From positions 105,012 through 169,011 of the forward strand of contig JADDOH010002133.1 in assembly GCA_016648135.1 (NCBI GenBank): DNA of 64,000 nt, written 5' to 3'. This stretch comes from Agrypnia vestita. Lineage: Eukaryota > Arthropoda > Insecta > Trichoptera > Phryganeidae. The stretch's first letter is position 1; every line of letters starts with the position of its first letter. The notes under the pieces were generated by a model that ran no database searches, was not told the DNA's origin, and saw nothing but the letters and a program-made list of their open reading frames with translations. This document shows, one piece after another, positions 43,050 to 54,486 of this stretch. A program made the position numbers and the translations under genes.

Positions 43050-44459
43050 TGTTTTTTTTATTTTTGCTGGGTAGGTTAATCAACGCAAAAATATTCATCA
43101 CGCAAGGGGTCTACAAGGTGAACACAAAGCAAGTTGTGTAATTCGTCTAAATCCGCTGATCCCTGTAGTGATGTGAATTTAAATTTTTTCAGTCATGAGA
43201 AAAAAATCTGTTTAAAAATAAAACACTTCAGTCTGAATAAATTAGAATTATTTAATGTTGTACACGCAAGTATTCTCAACAACTGATAATCAATATAGAT
43301 CGAATTTTTATATAAGTTAATTTTTAACCAAGTACCTACTGTTTTCTGCTAAGGGTTACATGATTATTTAGTCGTACGCTAATATTTAAAAATTTATTTG
43401 AAATAATGCAAATGATTTTTTTAAATATGCGTTTTAAGTATTTTTATTTATATTTAAGTTTTGAGCAGTTTACAAAATCCCTTACGTATAAACTCGCGCG
43501 ATGACATTTTTCTTCCCACACATTTGAACACACACACGAACATATAAAAACGCATACACACAGGGACACATAAAAACACACAAATACACACAAATACACA
43601 TAGTCACACAAACTCACTATTTAAAATATTGTTTTTTCTTATTTTTTTATCGATCCTGGTATAATATTCTTGTATATATGTTTTCTTGTAATTGGCCCAA
43701 GGCTCTCTATACCAATAATTGTTTTTTTTTCAAGATTTATTAATTATATGGCTGTAAGAAAACCATTAATTGAAAAAAAAGTCCTTTTTAAACAAAAGTT
43801 TCCGTATTACAGAGGGTAGATAGTTCCACATTTTGTCATGTCACAGTGGTCGCGCCAGCATCCATATATATATATATATTTTTTTTATAATATATATATA
43901 TCGAACGCCTGTGCATGAGAGGGATAGGCAAACTGTCCACCTGATATATACTCTCCGATGCGCCGACCGAACAGAACCGAATTCAGTTCAAAAATGACCA
44001 CACCGTATAAAAACATCTATCATTGAACGATCTCCGCCCGCTAATGTGATACCGCACTTTATTTTGATCTTTACGAGCCGCTATCTCATGTAATCATTCG
44101 TGAGAGTGAATTTCTTTATGGTGGAGAGGGCATCCGCATCATCCGCGTACAGTCCATCCCAGGAGTACCGAGTTTTCTGGGAAATCGGAGGATCCAGTCT
44201 GTTTGCATTGTCTCTTTGTATATGGGCGTTTCGCACCTTATATTGGCTCGCTTTGGAAGTCTACCAGTTGGAAGTAAACCATTCTAGCGTACTATTCTTA
44301 TAACTGCTGCCGATTCACATATAGTTTTCTGGCAATGGCTTATTGGCTCTACAACCCTTCCTGCAACCAAAGTGGAGGATGACCTCAGTGTTTAGTGTCA
44401 TTTAAGTTGTCTGCGATGCAGACAATTGCATGAAAAAGATGTTCTGCAGTCATGATCTC
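43050..44459. other. No gene recognised; simple repeats
   Basis: ACACA-rich stretch at 43520-43615 and (TA)n runs at 43866-43903. A 67-codon open frame at 44100-44303 has no recognisable domain. Confidence 0.45.
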
Positions 44460-44917
44460 AAACTTGGATTGCGAATGCGAATAGTCAGATGCTACGTGTT
44501 TACAGTATTATTCTATGGAATGGAAGCATGGACGCTTACTGAAGAACTGATGCAGAAGAATTCTCAAAATAAGCTGGATGGACAGAGTTACGAATGAAGA
44601 TGTTAAGGCTCGGATGAATTAAGAAAAATAAGTTATTAAAACAATAAAAATCCGAAAACTTCAATATCTAGGACATGTGATGAGACATCCAAAGAAATAA
44701 GAGATCTCGCATCTCATAATGCAGGGAAAGATTGCCGGAAGTCGAGGCCCTGGAAGAAGGAGGACTTCATGGCTGAAAAACTTGAGACAGTGGTTTGGCC
44801 AGTCTACTGTGGAGCTGTTCCGGGCAGCAGGAATCAAAGTCTACATAGCCAACATGATAGCCAATGATGCAGAACTTTTGAAGATACAGAGGCGCCATAT
44901 TGTGCGTCAAGCGTAGA
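44460..44917 (+). pseudogene. LINE ORF2 C-terminus
   Basis: It reads LGLRMRIVRCYVFTVLFYGM, EAWTLTEELM, then after frameshifts MQGKIAGSRGPGRRRTSWLK, NLRQWFGQSTVELFRAAGIK and IANMIAN. The order Y-LYG-E-WTL, IQGKI-GRRGPGRRR-SWLKNLR-WF is typical of one insect LINE family (also at 37900). The last 65 codons are open. Confidence 0.75.
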
Positions 44918-44989
44918 TACTTTCTGCTCGTCGATTAGTAAGCAGCCTTAATGTGTCGGTCTTCCCCAAGGATCATCAGTTTTCTTTGT

Positions 44990-45420
44990 TTACAATCCAA
45001 TCCTCCTCATCCATCTTTTGCCAGTGCTGAACCTCAACTCCGGGACCTTTACCACCATTCAGCATCTCTTCAGTCCAGCTCGATGGCACTTGCGCAAATA
45101 GATTTTTGAACAACATAATGTAACCTTGATTATCTAGCAATTTTGCTAGACTATCAGAGATATTCTAATCACAGCTACGAGTATTGTTGTTGCTCTTTGG
45201 GTAACTTTTAATTAGTGTATGACATTGACGGTGAGGGCTAACGTCTCAACTCCGTATCTAAGTACTTTTGTAGGCTTTAATCTTTACAGATGATGATATT
45301 GGCTTTGAGGATGTACCCTAGTTGTCTAAGGCAGTTCAACCCAGTTAAATAAATCTGTTTATTTCTTCTTTCTCCATTCCCTTCTTAGTTATTTGTAACA
45401 GTATTATTTAGCCTAGGTAC
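44990..45420 (-). pseudogene. LINE ORF2 relic
   Basis: Minus strand: KIKAYKST, a stop, then in a shifted frame YGVETLALT, the K-LY-T-I-P-LTYG-ETW-LT motif after the RT palm. Further downstream SSWTEEMLNGGKGPGVEVQH is open but I cannot place it. It faces the + strand LINE relic at 44460. Confidence 0.5.
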
Positions 45421-46074
45421 ATACTTATATCTTGCCCGAATGATTCAATAGGAATAGAACACACATAAATAATGTACTGACGTGTGTTCAAATAACATTA
45501 ATCAAAATTTGAGTAAGAAATCTGAGTGAGCGAACTCGTTTTATTAAATTTACGTCAGTAATTGAGTAATGTCTAAATTTACTATCTTCAAAATAAGTCT
45601 GCATAATATCAGAACCATGACCTACGAAATAGCGCAGTAATAAGTTATGGTTTTGATGTTACTTAAAGTTTTTTAAAAACAAAACAGTTTGCTACCCTTT
45701 TTCGGCCTTTCCCGTAATCATGCACTTTGATCAATTTTGATATCTTTTATAAAAATGTATCTACTTAGATGGACTTCTAATACAGCTAGTACAATAATAA
45801 ACATTTTTGTGTAAGTACAGTAATAAACACTTTGTTTTAACCACAATTATTTCTTATTACAAATCGGGAGCGATGCTCCCTTATTTAGGATAAAAAATGT
45901 GCAAGCATTTTCAATCTATGAATCTAAGCTATTCTTTACGTATTTCAAAGTTGTCGCGACGCAGATTCTATGGTCACCGAAACGGACAAATACAATTTTA
46001 ATCAAAAAAATCACACACATATTTAATCGGACGTATTTTGTACATGTGTTTTAACACGAGTTGTAAGAATATTT

Positions 46075-46540
46075 TTCAGTATGTCCAAATTTTTCAGAAC
46101 AGAACTGGATTGTGAAAAAGGAGTTTAATAAATTGAAATAATATTTCTGGCGTATACTAGTGTAATGATAGAAATTCGGATGAATTCCATTATACAAGAT
46201 AAATCAAATATAGATGTCTCATTTAGCGACATCTGTGGTCATTCAAGGGGAAGAAAAAAGCTTTGTGGCCGGCCGCGGTGAGGATCCTTGCAACTCACAT
46301 GTGAAACGTGGCGTATAATTGAAATATATACAACTTCCAAAAATTAATAGACATGGAATTCTATCATGGGTGGAAATGGCGAACGTTACATATGTATAAA
46401 GTGATCACTTGAGCCAACCGTACGATAGGTCGTAAGTCCTATGTACACCCATAAAGGCTTATATACTTACTCTCTCTTAATAAAAAAAAACATATACAGT
46501 TTCGTCTCTGTGAGACATCTATAATATACATTAATGGAGT
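46075..46540. mobile_element. MITE family G, copy 3
   Basis: Left arm CAGTATGTCCAAATTTTTCA, core TGGAAATGGCGAACGTTACA and GTGATCACTTGAGCC, right arm ACATCTATAATATACATTAA. The core (46355-46480) is nearly identical to that at 14265-14400. Confidence 0.65.
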
Positions 46541-46559
46541 TGTAAGAGCTCACAGCTGA

Positions 46560-46822
46560 CCGGCAGATTAGCCAAGTGAACTATACCGAAGATCATCATT
46601 ATGGCGAATCACCGAGAGAAACTGGTAAGGGGTGCTTTAACATGATAGCAAGAGAACCCTGGATTCAGTCCGAAGGGAAATGGGGTATCGGCAGGAAGCA
46701 GATCTCATTGCTCCGTAAAATACGAGACTGGACAGAGATAAAGATGGTGGAAGAGCTGCTTTTAGCCGCTAGAGATAGGGAGATCAACTGTCAAGTGAAA
46801 GTCAACTCTAACGGGACCTAAC
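46560..46822 (+). pseudogene. LINE ORF2 C-terminal relic
   Basis: An 81-codon open frame ends KQISLLRKIRDWTEIKMVEE and LLLAARDREINCQVKVNSN, resembling the L-DNI-EWTG-L-AA-DR-W end of another LINE family. The upstream part has no clear match. Confidence 0.45.
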
Positions 46823-48579
46823 ACGACACTAGGAGCAGAATAATAGAATATTTCTTATTCAAAATTCCCAGTATGGAGTGCAATATCGACGGGTTTGATG
46901 ACACACATACGTACGTTTAAATGAAAATTGTGAGATGAAATTGTTCGAAATTTTCTTATGACACCTAACGACCACCCCCACATACCCACCGGACTCCAAT
47001 CTCCACCCCACTCCTCCTTTAGCCTTAAGTTTAGTATTAGCAACATTACTAAAGATGATTCGATAAAGAGCATCGAAAACATTCTGGTAAACAATTAGTG
47101 AAAGTAAACAAAGTCTTTTTAAATATATTTTTAAGGTGAAATTGTATTGTTTTATCCAGTTAACGTTCACAGTGCGGCGGTCGTGAGTTACAAAACTCCA
47201 TAATGGGCATAAGCCCGTGGAGACAGCAACAAAGCGAGGACAACTCAAGCAGGGTTGGGGGAGGATAAAAATCCCTGGGGGTAGTTAAGACGTAGATGGG
47301 AGCGTTTCTTATTCTGCTTAAATTAAAGTTAGAATCACCCTTGTAAGTGCTCTTACAAGGCACAACAATGTGAAAGGTCGTTTAATTAATTAAGCTTGAG
47401 TTTTTTATGGACGCCGTTATTTTTATTTAGGGTATTTTACTTGTTTTCAACTGACATTGAAGGTGACCCACCACATACCCTGGGCTGTTTTATGCGCCGA
47501 AGCGTCCATATCAGCCCAACACATTCGCCGCCTGGTTGGCATTATTTTATGCTAAAGCGTCCTCTCCGCCCGGCCTTGCGTCCCAGCATAACAAGAAGCA
47601 AGACCAGGCGAGTCGGTCGCGCAAAACCTTCAATGTCCCATGCTAAAAGTCTTTATTTTTTAAAAGAGGTTTTACAAAATTACAATAAAAGAACATCTAT
47701 AATCTAAAAAATACAACATAAGAACACCCGAGGAGACATCGCACGGGACAAAAATAAATCAACACCCCTCCTTGGAGGGAAAGGGACAAAACAAAAATAA
47801 AAACATGTAGCACTTGTGCCAGAAAAGGTAAAACCACCGGTATGACACCGATCAGGAGAGACAACGTAAAATTGACAAAATATGATACAAAACAGAAAGA
47901 TAACATGGTTGTGCAAATAAAATGGAAAATAGCGATAGAAAACACAATGAAATTAACAAGAATGTAAAGAGAAAATAGAAGTAATAAACAGAAAAAGTGA
48001 AATTGCAAGATTATTAAAAGAAAACAAAGAAAGACCAATGTAGGGCAGCATGGTCAAGGGTACATCAGGACCACTGACAACTGACAGGAAGCAACCGTAT
48101 TAGCCGGTAGAATAAATTCTTATGAGCTTTTATACTCCAGACAATATTGAGACACGAATTTTGCAACTGTGACCTTTGCAGTTGTGCAGGTAACATTTTT
48201 GCTGTCCACTGCTACCAACCGGGTCTTAGAAATTTGCATCATATGCATCGATATGCACAACACTTCACACAAACGTAAAATGTTTAGAAGTCAATATATT
48301 GACCATTTGATGTTGTGTTTATTTGGGGGAATTCGAACCTACCTACTAGCAGTAACAACAGAATACATGATTGTAATTTATGTTGTAATAATGCTTTCTG
48401 GATATCTAACTCTTCAAAATACTATAACGAAATGGTAAAAAAGATTACTTACAGAATCCCTCGTAATGTGTCAATGAAGACAATAACATCGAAACCTCTA
48501 GGACCTTCCACTACATTCTGGAACACACCATCGCACTCTGGAATAAGCTTCGTCATTCGCGGAGCACCTGGAAAAGCCA
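46823..48579. other. No gene recognised
   Basis: Overlapping frames on both strands (46855-47250, 47396-47707, 47697-48038) carry no recognisable domain. GC-richer patches at 46960-47030 and 47470-47640 are unexplained. Confidence 0.35.
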
Positions 48580-49000
48580 AGAAGCAACGAGAATCTAGGC
48601 GGTTCGAAAATTCAGTTTTTGGATATAAATAGCGCGGATCTGGGCCGCCGCGGGCAGGTCGTGTTTGACAGTTCGTTAATTGTGAAATCGGTGCGAAGTA
48701 CGCGCGAGTCGCGAGATGACGCCCATTGTGGCCAGTCGTGATTTGCGAAGCGATAAATAAAGCGAGTAATCGAGCGAAGTATCTAATTGGCGAAATAAAT
48801 AAACGCGATGAATACGACGAGCGAGAATGGAGAAGTGACTGTTAAATACGCGTTACCCAGCGATAATTAAGTGTTCACTTGCGAGTGATATGTTGCGAAA
48901 TAGTATAATTTAAAGAATAGCTTTAAGTTTGGTTTAAGTAACTTTGTACATTGAATTGTTTCATTAATAAATCGCCAATTAATTTCTAGTGGTTTCATTC
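48580..49000 (+). mobile_element. Candidate solo LTR
   Basis: A TATA-like GGATATAAATAGCGCGG (48619-48635) is followed by a GC/CpG-rich stretch with CGCGAGTCGCGAG, then AT-rich sequence and AATAAA (48967-48972). This promoter-to-poly(A) order and the compositional block resemble an LTR. Ends and duplication not fixed. Confidence 0.35.
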
Positions 49001-49390
49001 CTTCTTCCACACTGCCCTGCTATGCCAATAAATGTAGTGTTTGCCATGCGAGGCCATGTTTGGATGGCCCACTGTCTCAAAACATTGATGTAAAATAACG
49101 ATCCTGTGCTGCCCAGCTGCCAGCTCTGCCTCCATTTTACCTGCTGACCATTTTCGTAACTCTCTCATGGTATGGATGAGAGAGGCGTTTTGTAGATGTT
49201 AACATTATTATCGCAAGGATTTCCTGTAATCTTGGCTGTCGGATGAGGGATACCTGATCGCACATCTTCGAATCCTGACGCCATGTAGATTCAGCAGTGA
49301 ACATGGATACGCGCCGATTATATGTAGGAACTCCACCCAGAAGATAGAATCATCGCGGGATCACGCAAATGTGGCATCTGCAATCGTGCG

Positions 49391-49572
49391 GCACCATGAA
49401 TTTATGTTTTAATTTTGTATTCTTTTTAATTTAGAATCATTTTAATGATACCACCATGCAAAATTTTATGTTTTAATTTTAAAATCTTTCTAACTTAGAA
49501 TCATTTTAATGATACCGCCATGCTAGAATTTTATGTTTTAATTTCATCTTCCTTCTAACTTAAATCAATTTT
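49391..49572. repeat. Three tandem units of 60-64 bp
   Basis: Each unit carries CCATG, ATTTTATGTTTTAATTT and TAACTTAGAATCATTTTAAT. Starts are at about 49394, 49454 and 49518. Units differ at roughly one base in six. Confidence 0.7.
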
Positions 49573-50744
49573 ATAATTATATTTTATTCTGACCCGAATG
49601 GCGGTAGAACTTTTATTTTCGTCAGCGCAGTCAGCCTGTGCCTTTTAATTATTTTTATCTACTTACTTGCACTTAATCGCATTTTCAGCCTATGATAATA
49701 TCATTTATTGTTTGTAATATTATTTACTCCATTATTCTGCCCGATGGCAGATTAAAATTAATGTACTAGCGCGAATCTGCGCATTTTTTCATATTTCTAT
49801 TTTATTTTCTAATGCTAAATCTATTATACAAAGTGCATGATTATATTACTATTTTAAAAATTACTTCTTTTATTTATGTAAAATCCTATCCATGTATTCA
49901 TCTCATGCATTGGTTTACAAATTTAAAGATCTGGATATGCTTTACATACTATCAAGTAAGAACTCAACCTGAGGCTTGTGTTGTACCGTTAAACTAGCTG
50001 GTGGGATACATCTGTGTGCGTGAATATGTGAGAAATGCCACTCACCAAGTCAATACCACGCGACAATACAATACGTGTAAATGTTAAAAAATAAAAACAA
50101 ATTCAAATGATATAACAATAATTAATCCTATTACAAAGTTTGAAGCTAGAAAAAGGATACGTTTCCAGGCATTAATCAAATTATTGGTCAAGTCGAGGAG
50201 GAGTTTGGTATCTATAATAAATGATGACGGTAGCTGCATCTGATGTGATGATCGTGGATTCTGTAGTTAAAGAAATGGAAAAAAGATGCACAAATGTCTC
50301 TATTCTACATGAACTACTCTACGACAAACTAATAGCTCGCATTTTTTAGACTATCCAATTGTCCAAAACTAATGCACTTAAATTTTATATAACATCTTAC
50401 GAGAAGAGCAGATAGATAGCTTGGAGTCACGATATGCTTTCCTTGTTTCCCACCACACAAGCGTCTTCCCTCTCTTCAACAAAATAACACACTTCCTCTA
50501 AATACAGGAAGATTTTTTTTGCATCGGGTTAGTAAATAAAGAAAATGGAACATAAATAACCGGATTCAAGACCTAATTGTACCGTATAAACTATCAGATG
50601 TAAACATCATAAAAAGTTCGACAGTCCATTAGTTGGGATGGTGTTTGTGTAGTGCGTGTTTACAAGATATTCTCACTCTCGAAAAACTGTTTTAATTACA
50701 AATGTACATTTAAATAGGCACACCGCAAGCTTCCATACCAAACA
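49573..50744. other. No gene recognised
   Basis: AT-rich sequence without recognised features. Confidence 0.4.
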
Positions 50745-50825
50745 CAATAATTTCGCTGTTGGTCCGTCTGTCTATCTGTCTGTCCCCGTAACTTCGTGAA
50801 ACGTCCGTAATTTCGTTCGAATTGA
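50745..50825. repeat. Dispersed repeat shared with 16050-16130
   Basis: CACAATAATTTCGCTGTTGG, TCTGTCTGTC and GTGAAACGTCCGTAA correspond to the inverted text at 16050-16130. Confidence 0.45.
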
Positions 50826-51094
50826 CGACTAAAAAAAACAAATTAAACGGCCGAAAATGAGGCTTGAGCCCCGGGCCAGCAAACCCAAACCGGCCCTCTT
50901 ACGCAAGTTGCTACGGTCGCCTCTACGTGGACCGCCACAAAGATATTATAAATATATACTAGGGCACAAAGACGCGAACCAAAGTTCCGTATTTTTTGAC
51001 GGGTTACAGTTGGGTTGTCGTTTGCTGACAGTTCAGTTGGGCTACAGAAAAAAAACATGTGACTACTTAATTAGAATTATAATTATACTTATAA

Positions 51095-51270
51095 TTAGAA
51101 GATTCCGAGTGTCCGTGAAAACCTAAGAGCATTCTTATCAGCCTTGATGATGGACCCTGCAATGGGATCCGAAACGTCGGCCAGAAAGGTCGTAATAACA
51201 CGGCATAATACCCCAGAAGGCACAATCCAGAAGATTACAAGTGCCCGTGAAAACCTAAGAGCATTCTTAG
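51095..51270 (+). repeat. Repeat carrying hammerhead-like motif 7, copy b
   Basis: It contains GTCCGTGAAAACCTAAGAGC twice, at 51111-51130 and near 51244-51263 (GTGCCCGTGAAAACC...), on either side of the motif and of AACACGGCATAATACCCC. It matches parts of 39420-39700. Confidence 0.6.
51141..51181 (+). ncRNA. Hammerhead-like motif 7, copy b
   Basis: Stem I GCC, core TTGATGA (one change), extra T, stem II GGACCC-TGCAAT-GGGATCC with one bulged A, GAA, palindrome ACGT, C, stem I partner GGC. All three stem I pairs and six stem II pairs form. Confidence 0.5.
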
Positions 51271-51484
51271 ATTTATTTTAATTTGTTAACTTTCAAAATT
51301 ATTCATCTTATTACCTTAACGCGCGAAAAGATAGAGAAGTTTAACTCTCATAATACGTTGATGTCTTGTATGCAAATATCACAGAATTAATTGTGTGCAT
51401 TATTAATATTGGTTAATAATATAATGAACTAAATAAATAATTATAAATATAATAAAATAATGATTATGTAGTAGACCCCTTTCC

Positions 51485-51655
51485 ATTTAGGAAAGACAAT
51501 CGAATTAGTACATGTAAGCCGTGCGTACGAGGCACATAGTTTGATTGTGTTGGTGTCTATACCCGTAAACGCCAATACAACTAAACAATTTGCACCGTAC
51601 GCACGGCTTACACGTACTAATTCGATTATCTTTCTTAAATGGAAAGAGGTCTACA
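51485..51655. mobile_element. Fold-back MITE
   Basis: Arms AAAGACAATCGAATTAGTAC and GTACTAATTCGATTATCTTT continue into GTAAGCCGTGCGTAC and its complement GTACGCACGGCTTAC. A shorter related copy lies at 56672-56735. Confidence 0.7.
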
Positions 51656-51994
51656 GATCGATCGCCTCTAGTATTTAATTCAATGAATATGTATAATCTT
51701 GTGAAGCTTCTTACATAGATGTAAGAGGCAGCATCTAGCATTGTAAAGGTAAGTTACGCCACTGGTGTATCTTATTCCAGTGCAATACACCTCTGGGGAC
51801 GAAAAGTTCCCAAACACAAAACTGAGTCTATTTCCAAACAGCGGCGTAACTATGCTAATGTAGACAATTTGGTGCATTGGGCCCACGTTTAACACGTACC
51901 CTACAATACGTTGGCAGTATAGCTACTTTTTCTATGTAAAAATTAAAAAAACACAATGTTTTTTATGAGAGTTCAATATTTTATTAGTCTCTTA

Positions 51995-52033
51995 CAGGAC
52001 GATCGTTTCGGCTGTTTAGGCCATTATCAACTG
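51995..52033 (-). ncRNA. Hammerhead-like motif 8, left arm
   Basis: Minus strand: stem I CAG, core TTGATAA (two changes), extra T, stem II GGC...GCC, GAA, eight-base palindrome ACGATCGT, C, stem I partner CTG. Confidence 0.4.
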
Positions 52034-52346
52034 ATAAACATAGCTATTATTCTTGAGTTTATATACAAATATTTTGGAAAAACCTTAATAATAATACAGA
52101 GGATACAGTTAAGTCACCTGAACTTGTTGTATTGACCTGGTATTCCCGTAATCAGCAATTTTGAGACTACCTTTACTACCTGAAATCCATCCTTATAATG
52201 TTTAATTGCCCATATCTTAATAATTTAAAAAGGTAAACACCCAACTATTTTATGTATTTGTAAAGCTATTAACTGTATCCTCTGTATTATTATTAAGGTT
52301 TTCCAAAATATTTGTATATAAACTCAAGAATAATAGCTATGTTTAT

Positions 52347-52385
52347 CAGTTGATAATGGCCTAAACAGCCGAAACGATCGTCCTG
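52347..52385 (+). ncRNA. Hammerhead-like motif 8, right arm
   Basis: Same sequence as the left arm on the plus strand: CAG, TTGATAA, T, GGC-CTAAACA-GCC, GAA, ACGATCGT, C, CTG. AATAAAAT lies about 13 bases downstream. Confidence 0.4.
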
Positions 52386-52881
52386 TAAGAGACTAATAAA
52401 ATTTATCAGATAATAAATATGTTCTGATAAAAAACATTGTGTTCTTTTAATTTTTATATTTAAAATAATGGAGTTCTTTGCAATAAATAACGTCAGTGTT
52501 CAAAAAATTAAAACATCAACATTTTATCTTTCACGGATTTACGATTCAGAAAATTCGCTCAAAAAACTCCAGAGAAAGTGTTGGAGATTTAATACGCTAA
52601 CACTCTATTTTTCTATTTGCGGACAGCCGTGTTGTGGTTTTTGAGCGGCGCGTGGAATGCGTGTTAAAAAGCAATAAATAGTTTCTAAAGTCTTCCGAAA
52701 TAATTTTGTATAATCCCGCGACGAATAAAAATATACGGAAAAAATTCGTTAACCTTCCCCATGCCACGCTGTTACACGCAAGTTTGTCGAGCTAATTGAG
52801 CCTGGAATATTTTTCCCTAAATACGTGTAAAACAAATTTCGTATTTTAGGTAATCCTAAATTAACATTTTTGCTTATAGTA

Positions 52882-53408
52882 CAGGGTGTACCAGAGCTAG
52901 CAGCAGAAACTTGGCAGGTAGATTCCTCCTGACTATGTTATGAGTCTAAAATGTTCAAGCAACCATGACCTAATATCAATAGTTATGGAGATATGCAATT
53001 TCAAAATTAGATTTTTTTTCATTATTTCTTACTTATTTTTTGGAAAAAGTTGAACTATCATTACAGTAATTTATGTCGATTATGAAAAATTCATTCGCTT
53101 TAATACAAGTAGAATAAAATGATAAAAATCTTGCAAAAATTGAAAAAAGTTTTTTTACAAGGTTTTTATCATTTTATTTCAGTTGTATTGAAGCAAATAA
53201 ATTTTTCACAATCGATATAAGTTACTGTAATGATAGTTAAACTTTTTGCAAAAAATTAGTCAGAAATATTGAAAAAAATGCATACTTTGATATTGCATAT
53301 CTCCATAACTATTGATATTAATGGTCATGGTTGCTTGAACATTTTAGACTCATAACGTAGTCAGGAATCTACCGACCAAATTTCTGCTGCTAGCTCTGGT
53401 ACACCCTG
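52882..53408. mobile_element. Mariner-type fold-back MITE, best-bounded family F relative
   Basis: Ends CAGGGTGTACCAGAGCTAGC and its complement are a near-perfect inverted repeat of about 28 bases, flanked by TA (52880-52881, 53409-53410). The arms contain GTTATGGAGATATGCAATTT-type family F text; the ends differ from other copies. It sits about 470 bases before the receptor exon at 53878. Confidence 0.85.
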
Positions 53409-53439
53409 TATAGACGTTATATGATATATAACATGAGTT

Positions 53440-53660
53440 GCCATCGCGGCTCTTTTGGTTAGAGTTTTCTGGGATATTTTGCCGCGAATGTGAGACCTCT
53501 CTTACCAATGTTTAGGATCCCATCCCGACTCTGATGAAGGACCCCGCATTGGAATCGAAAACGTCGACTAGAAAAGTCTCACTCACGTATCACACAGCAG
53601 TATATACCATAATATTTTAAACAAGATTCTGAACGGCCAAGAACATTTCGACATCGTATC
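53440..53660 (+). repeat. Repeat carrying hammerhead-like motif 7, copy c
   Basis: Core CTGATGA at 53531-53537 is perfect and is followed by A, a mutated stem II (GGACCC...GGAATC) and GAAAACGTCGAC. Flanks share CAGTATATACCATAATA-like text with the other copies only weakly. TTTTCTGGGATATTTTGCCG resembles text near 15525. Confidence 0.45.
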
Positions 53661-53877
53661 TACTTAAGGGTATTTTCTGACACGCTACACTGAGGGTTAA
53701 ACAGAAATTTAAACAATATTCAAAAATAAAACATTATCATTTATTGTCCGTAATTGTATTTCGCAAAATTACTTTCGAAGAAATCTTTTATTGGATGACA
53801 AATAACCCCCGCAGAAAGTTTGTCCAGATTAGATTTACGGGACAGTTTTTCACTATAAATTTGCGTTCTTCTTTCAG

Positions 53878-53956
53878 CTTTCACCATCTACTTCTTCTTC
53901 ATGGTGAGCTTCTTCTGGCTGAACGTGATGTGCTTCGACATATGGTGGACATTTAG
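53878..53956 (+). CDS. mthl: Methuselah-like GPCR, internal exon 3: TM3
   Basis: This 79-base exon starts in phase 1: with the last G of the previous exon it gives Ala, then [20 protein letters not shown] and IWWTFR. It is the third transmembrane helix, and [16 protein letters not shown] is one of the most conserved segments of methuselah-like receptors. The acceptor is CTTCTTTCAG, preceded by a good pyrimidine tract, and the donor is AG|GTAAGT, leaving phase 2. Joined to the exon at 33149 the frame is continuous across CLFMG-A-FTIY. No later exon (TM4-TM7) was found before the window ends. Confidence 0.95.
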
Positions 53957-54486
53957 GTAAGTGTCAAATTATTCTTGCTTGCGTATTTTTGGTACAAATG
54001 AAAGCGTAAATCCTGTTTAACGATTTTGGTTACACAATAGCACTCAAAAGTGGCGAATTATTAGCAGATACGCGAAAAATGCTAAAAATCTTGATAGTTT
54101 TAGATCATTATCAGCATTGGAAATTTTGAAAAAATATTTCAAAAAATAAATTATGTTTATCTTTGAAAATTTAAATATGCGATAGCATTCAAAACTTTGT
54201 TATCGACAAGCTAATGCTAATAAAATAATATTTGAAGGGATGTTTTCTCTACTAGCATATGGAATTTTGTAAAATAACCTATTTTTTAACATTTATCATT
54301 GATTCATTCAATTTTTGAGAATCCATTAAACGTATTACTAAAAGTGCCGATTCTGTTTCTTTTGAACATTACTTTATTATTGTGTTTTACTTACGTATCT
54401 AAAGCTTAGGTTTCGACACGAATAATTCATGATTTCCATAATACATTTTATAGGAATCAATACGGCTAATCATTTATATTAATATT
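53957..54486. other. Intron, nothing recognised
   Basis: AT-rich intron sequence directly after TM3. I looked for a following exon with a one-base start phase and receptor-like text and found none. Confidence 0.5.

Larger units (their letters stand above)
51936..52456. mobile_element. Fold-back element with hammerhead-like motif 8
   Basis: Arms of about 150 bases, from ATTAAAAAAACACAATGTTT to its complement, pair almost perfectly through CTCTTACAGGACGATCG, CATAGCTATTATTC and TAATAATACAGAGGATACAG. A 170-base centre is unpaired. A short insert (TTATCAGATAATAAATATG) distinguishes the right arm. Confidence 0.8.

Noticed and set aside
47697..48038. 113-codon hydrophobic minus-strand frame
   Set aside because: The hydrophobic residues follow from T-rich composition; no signal, domain or splice context supports a membrane protein.
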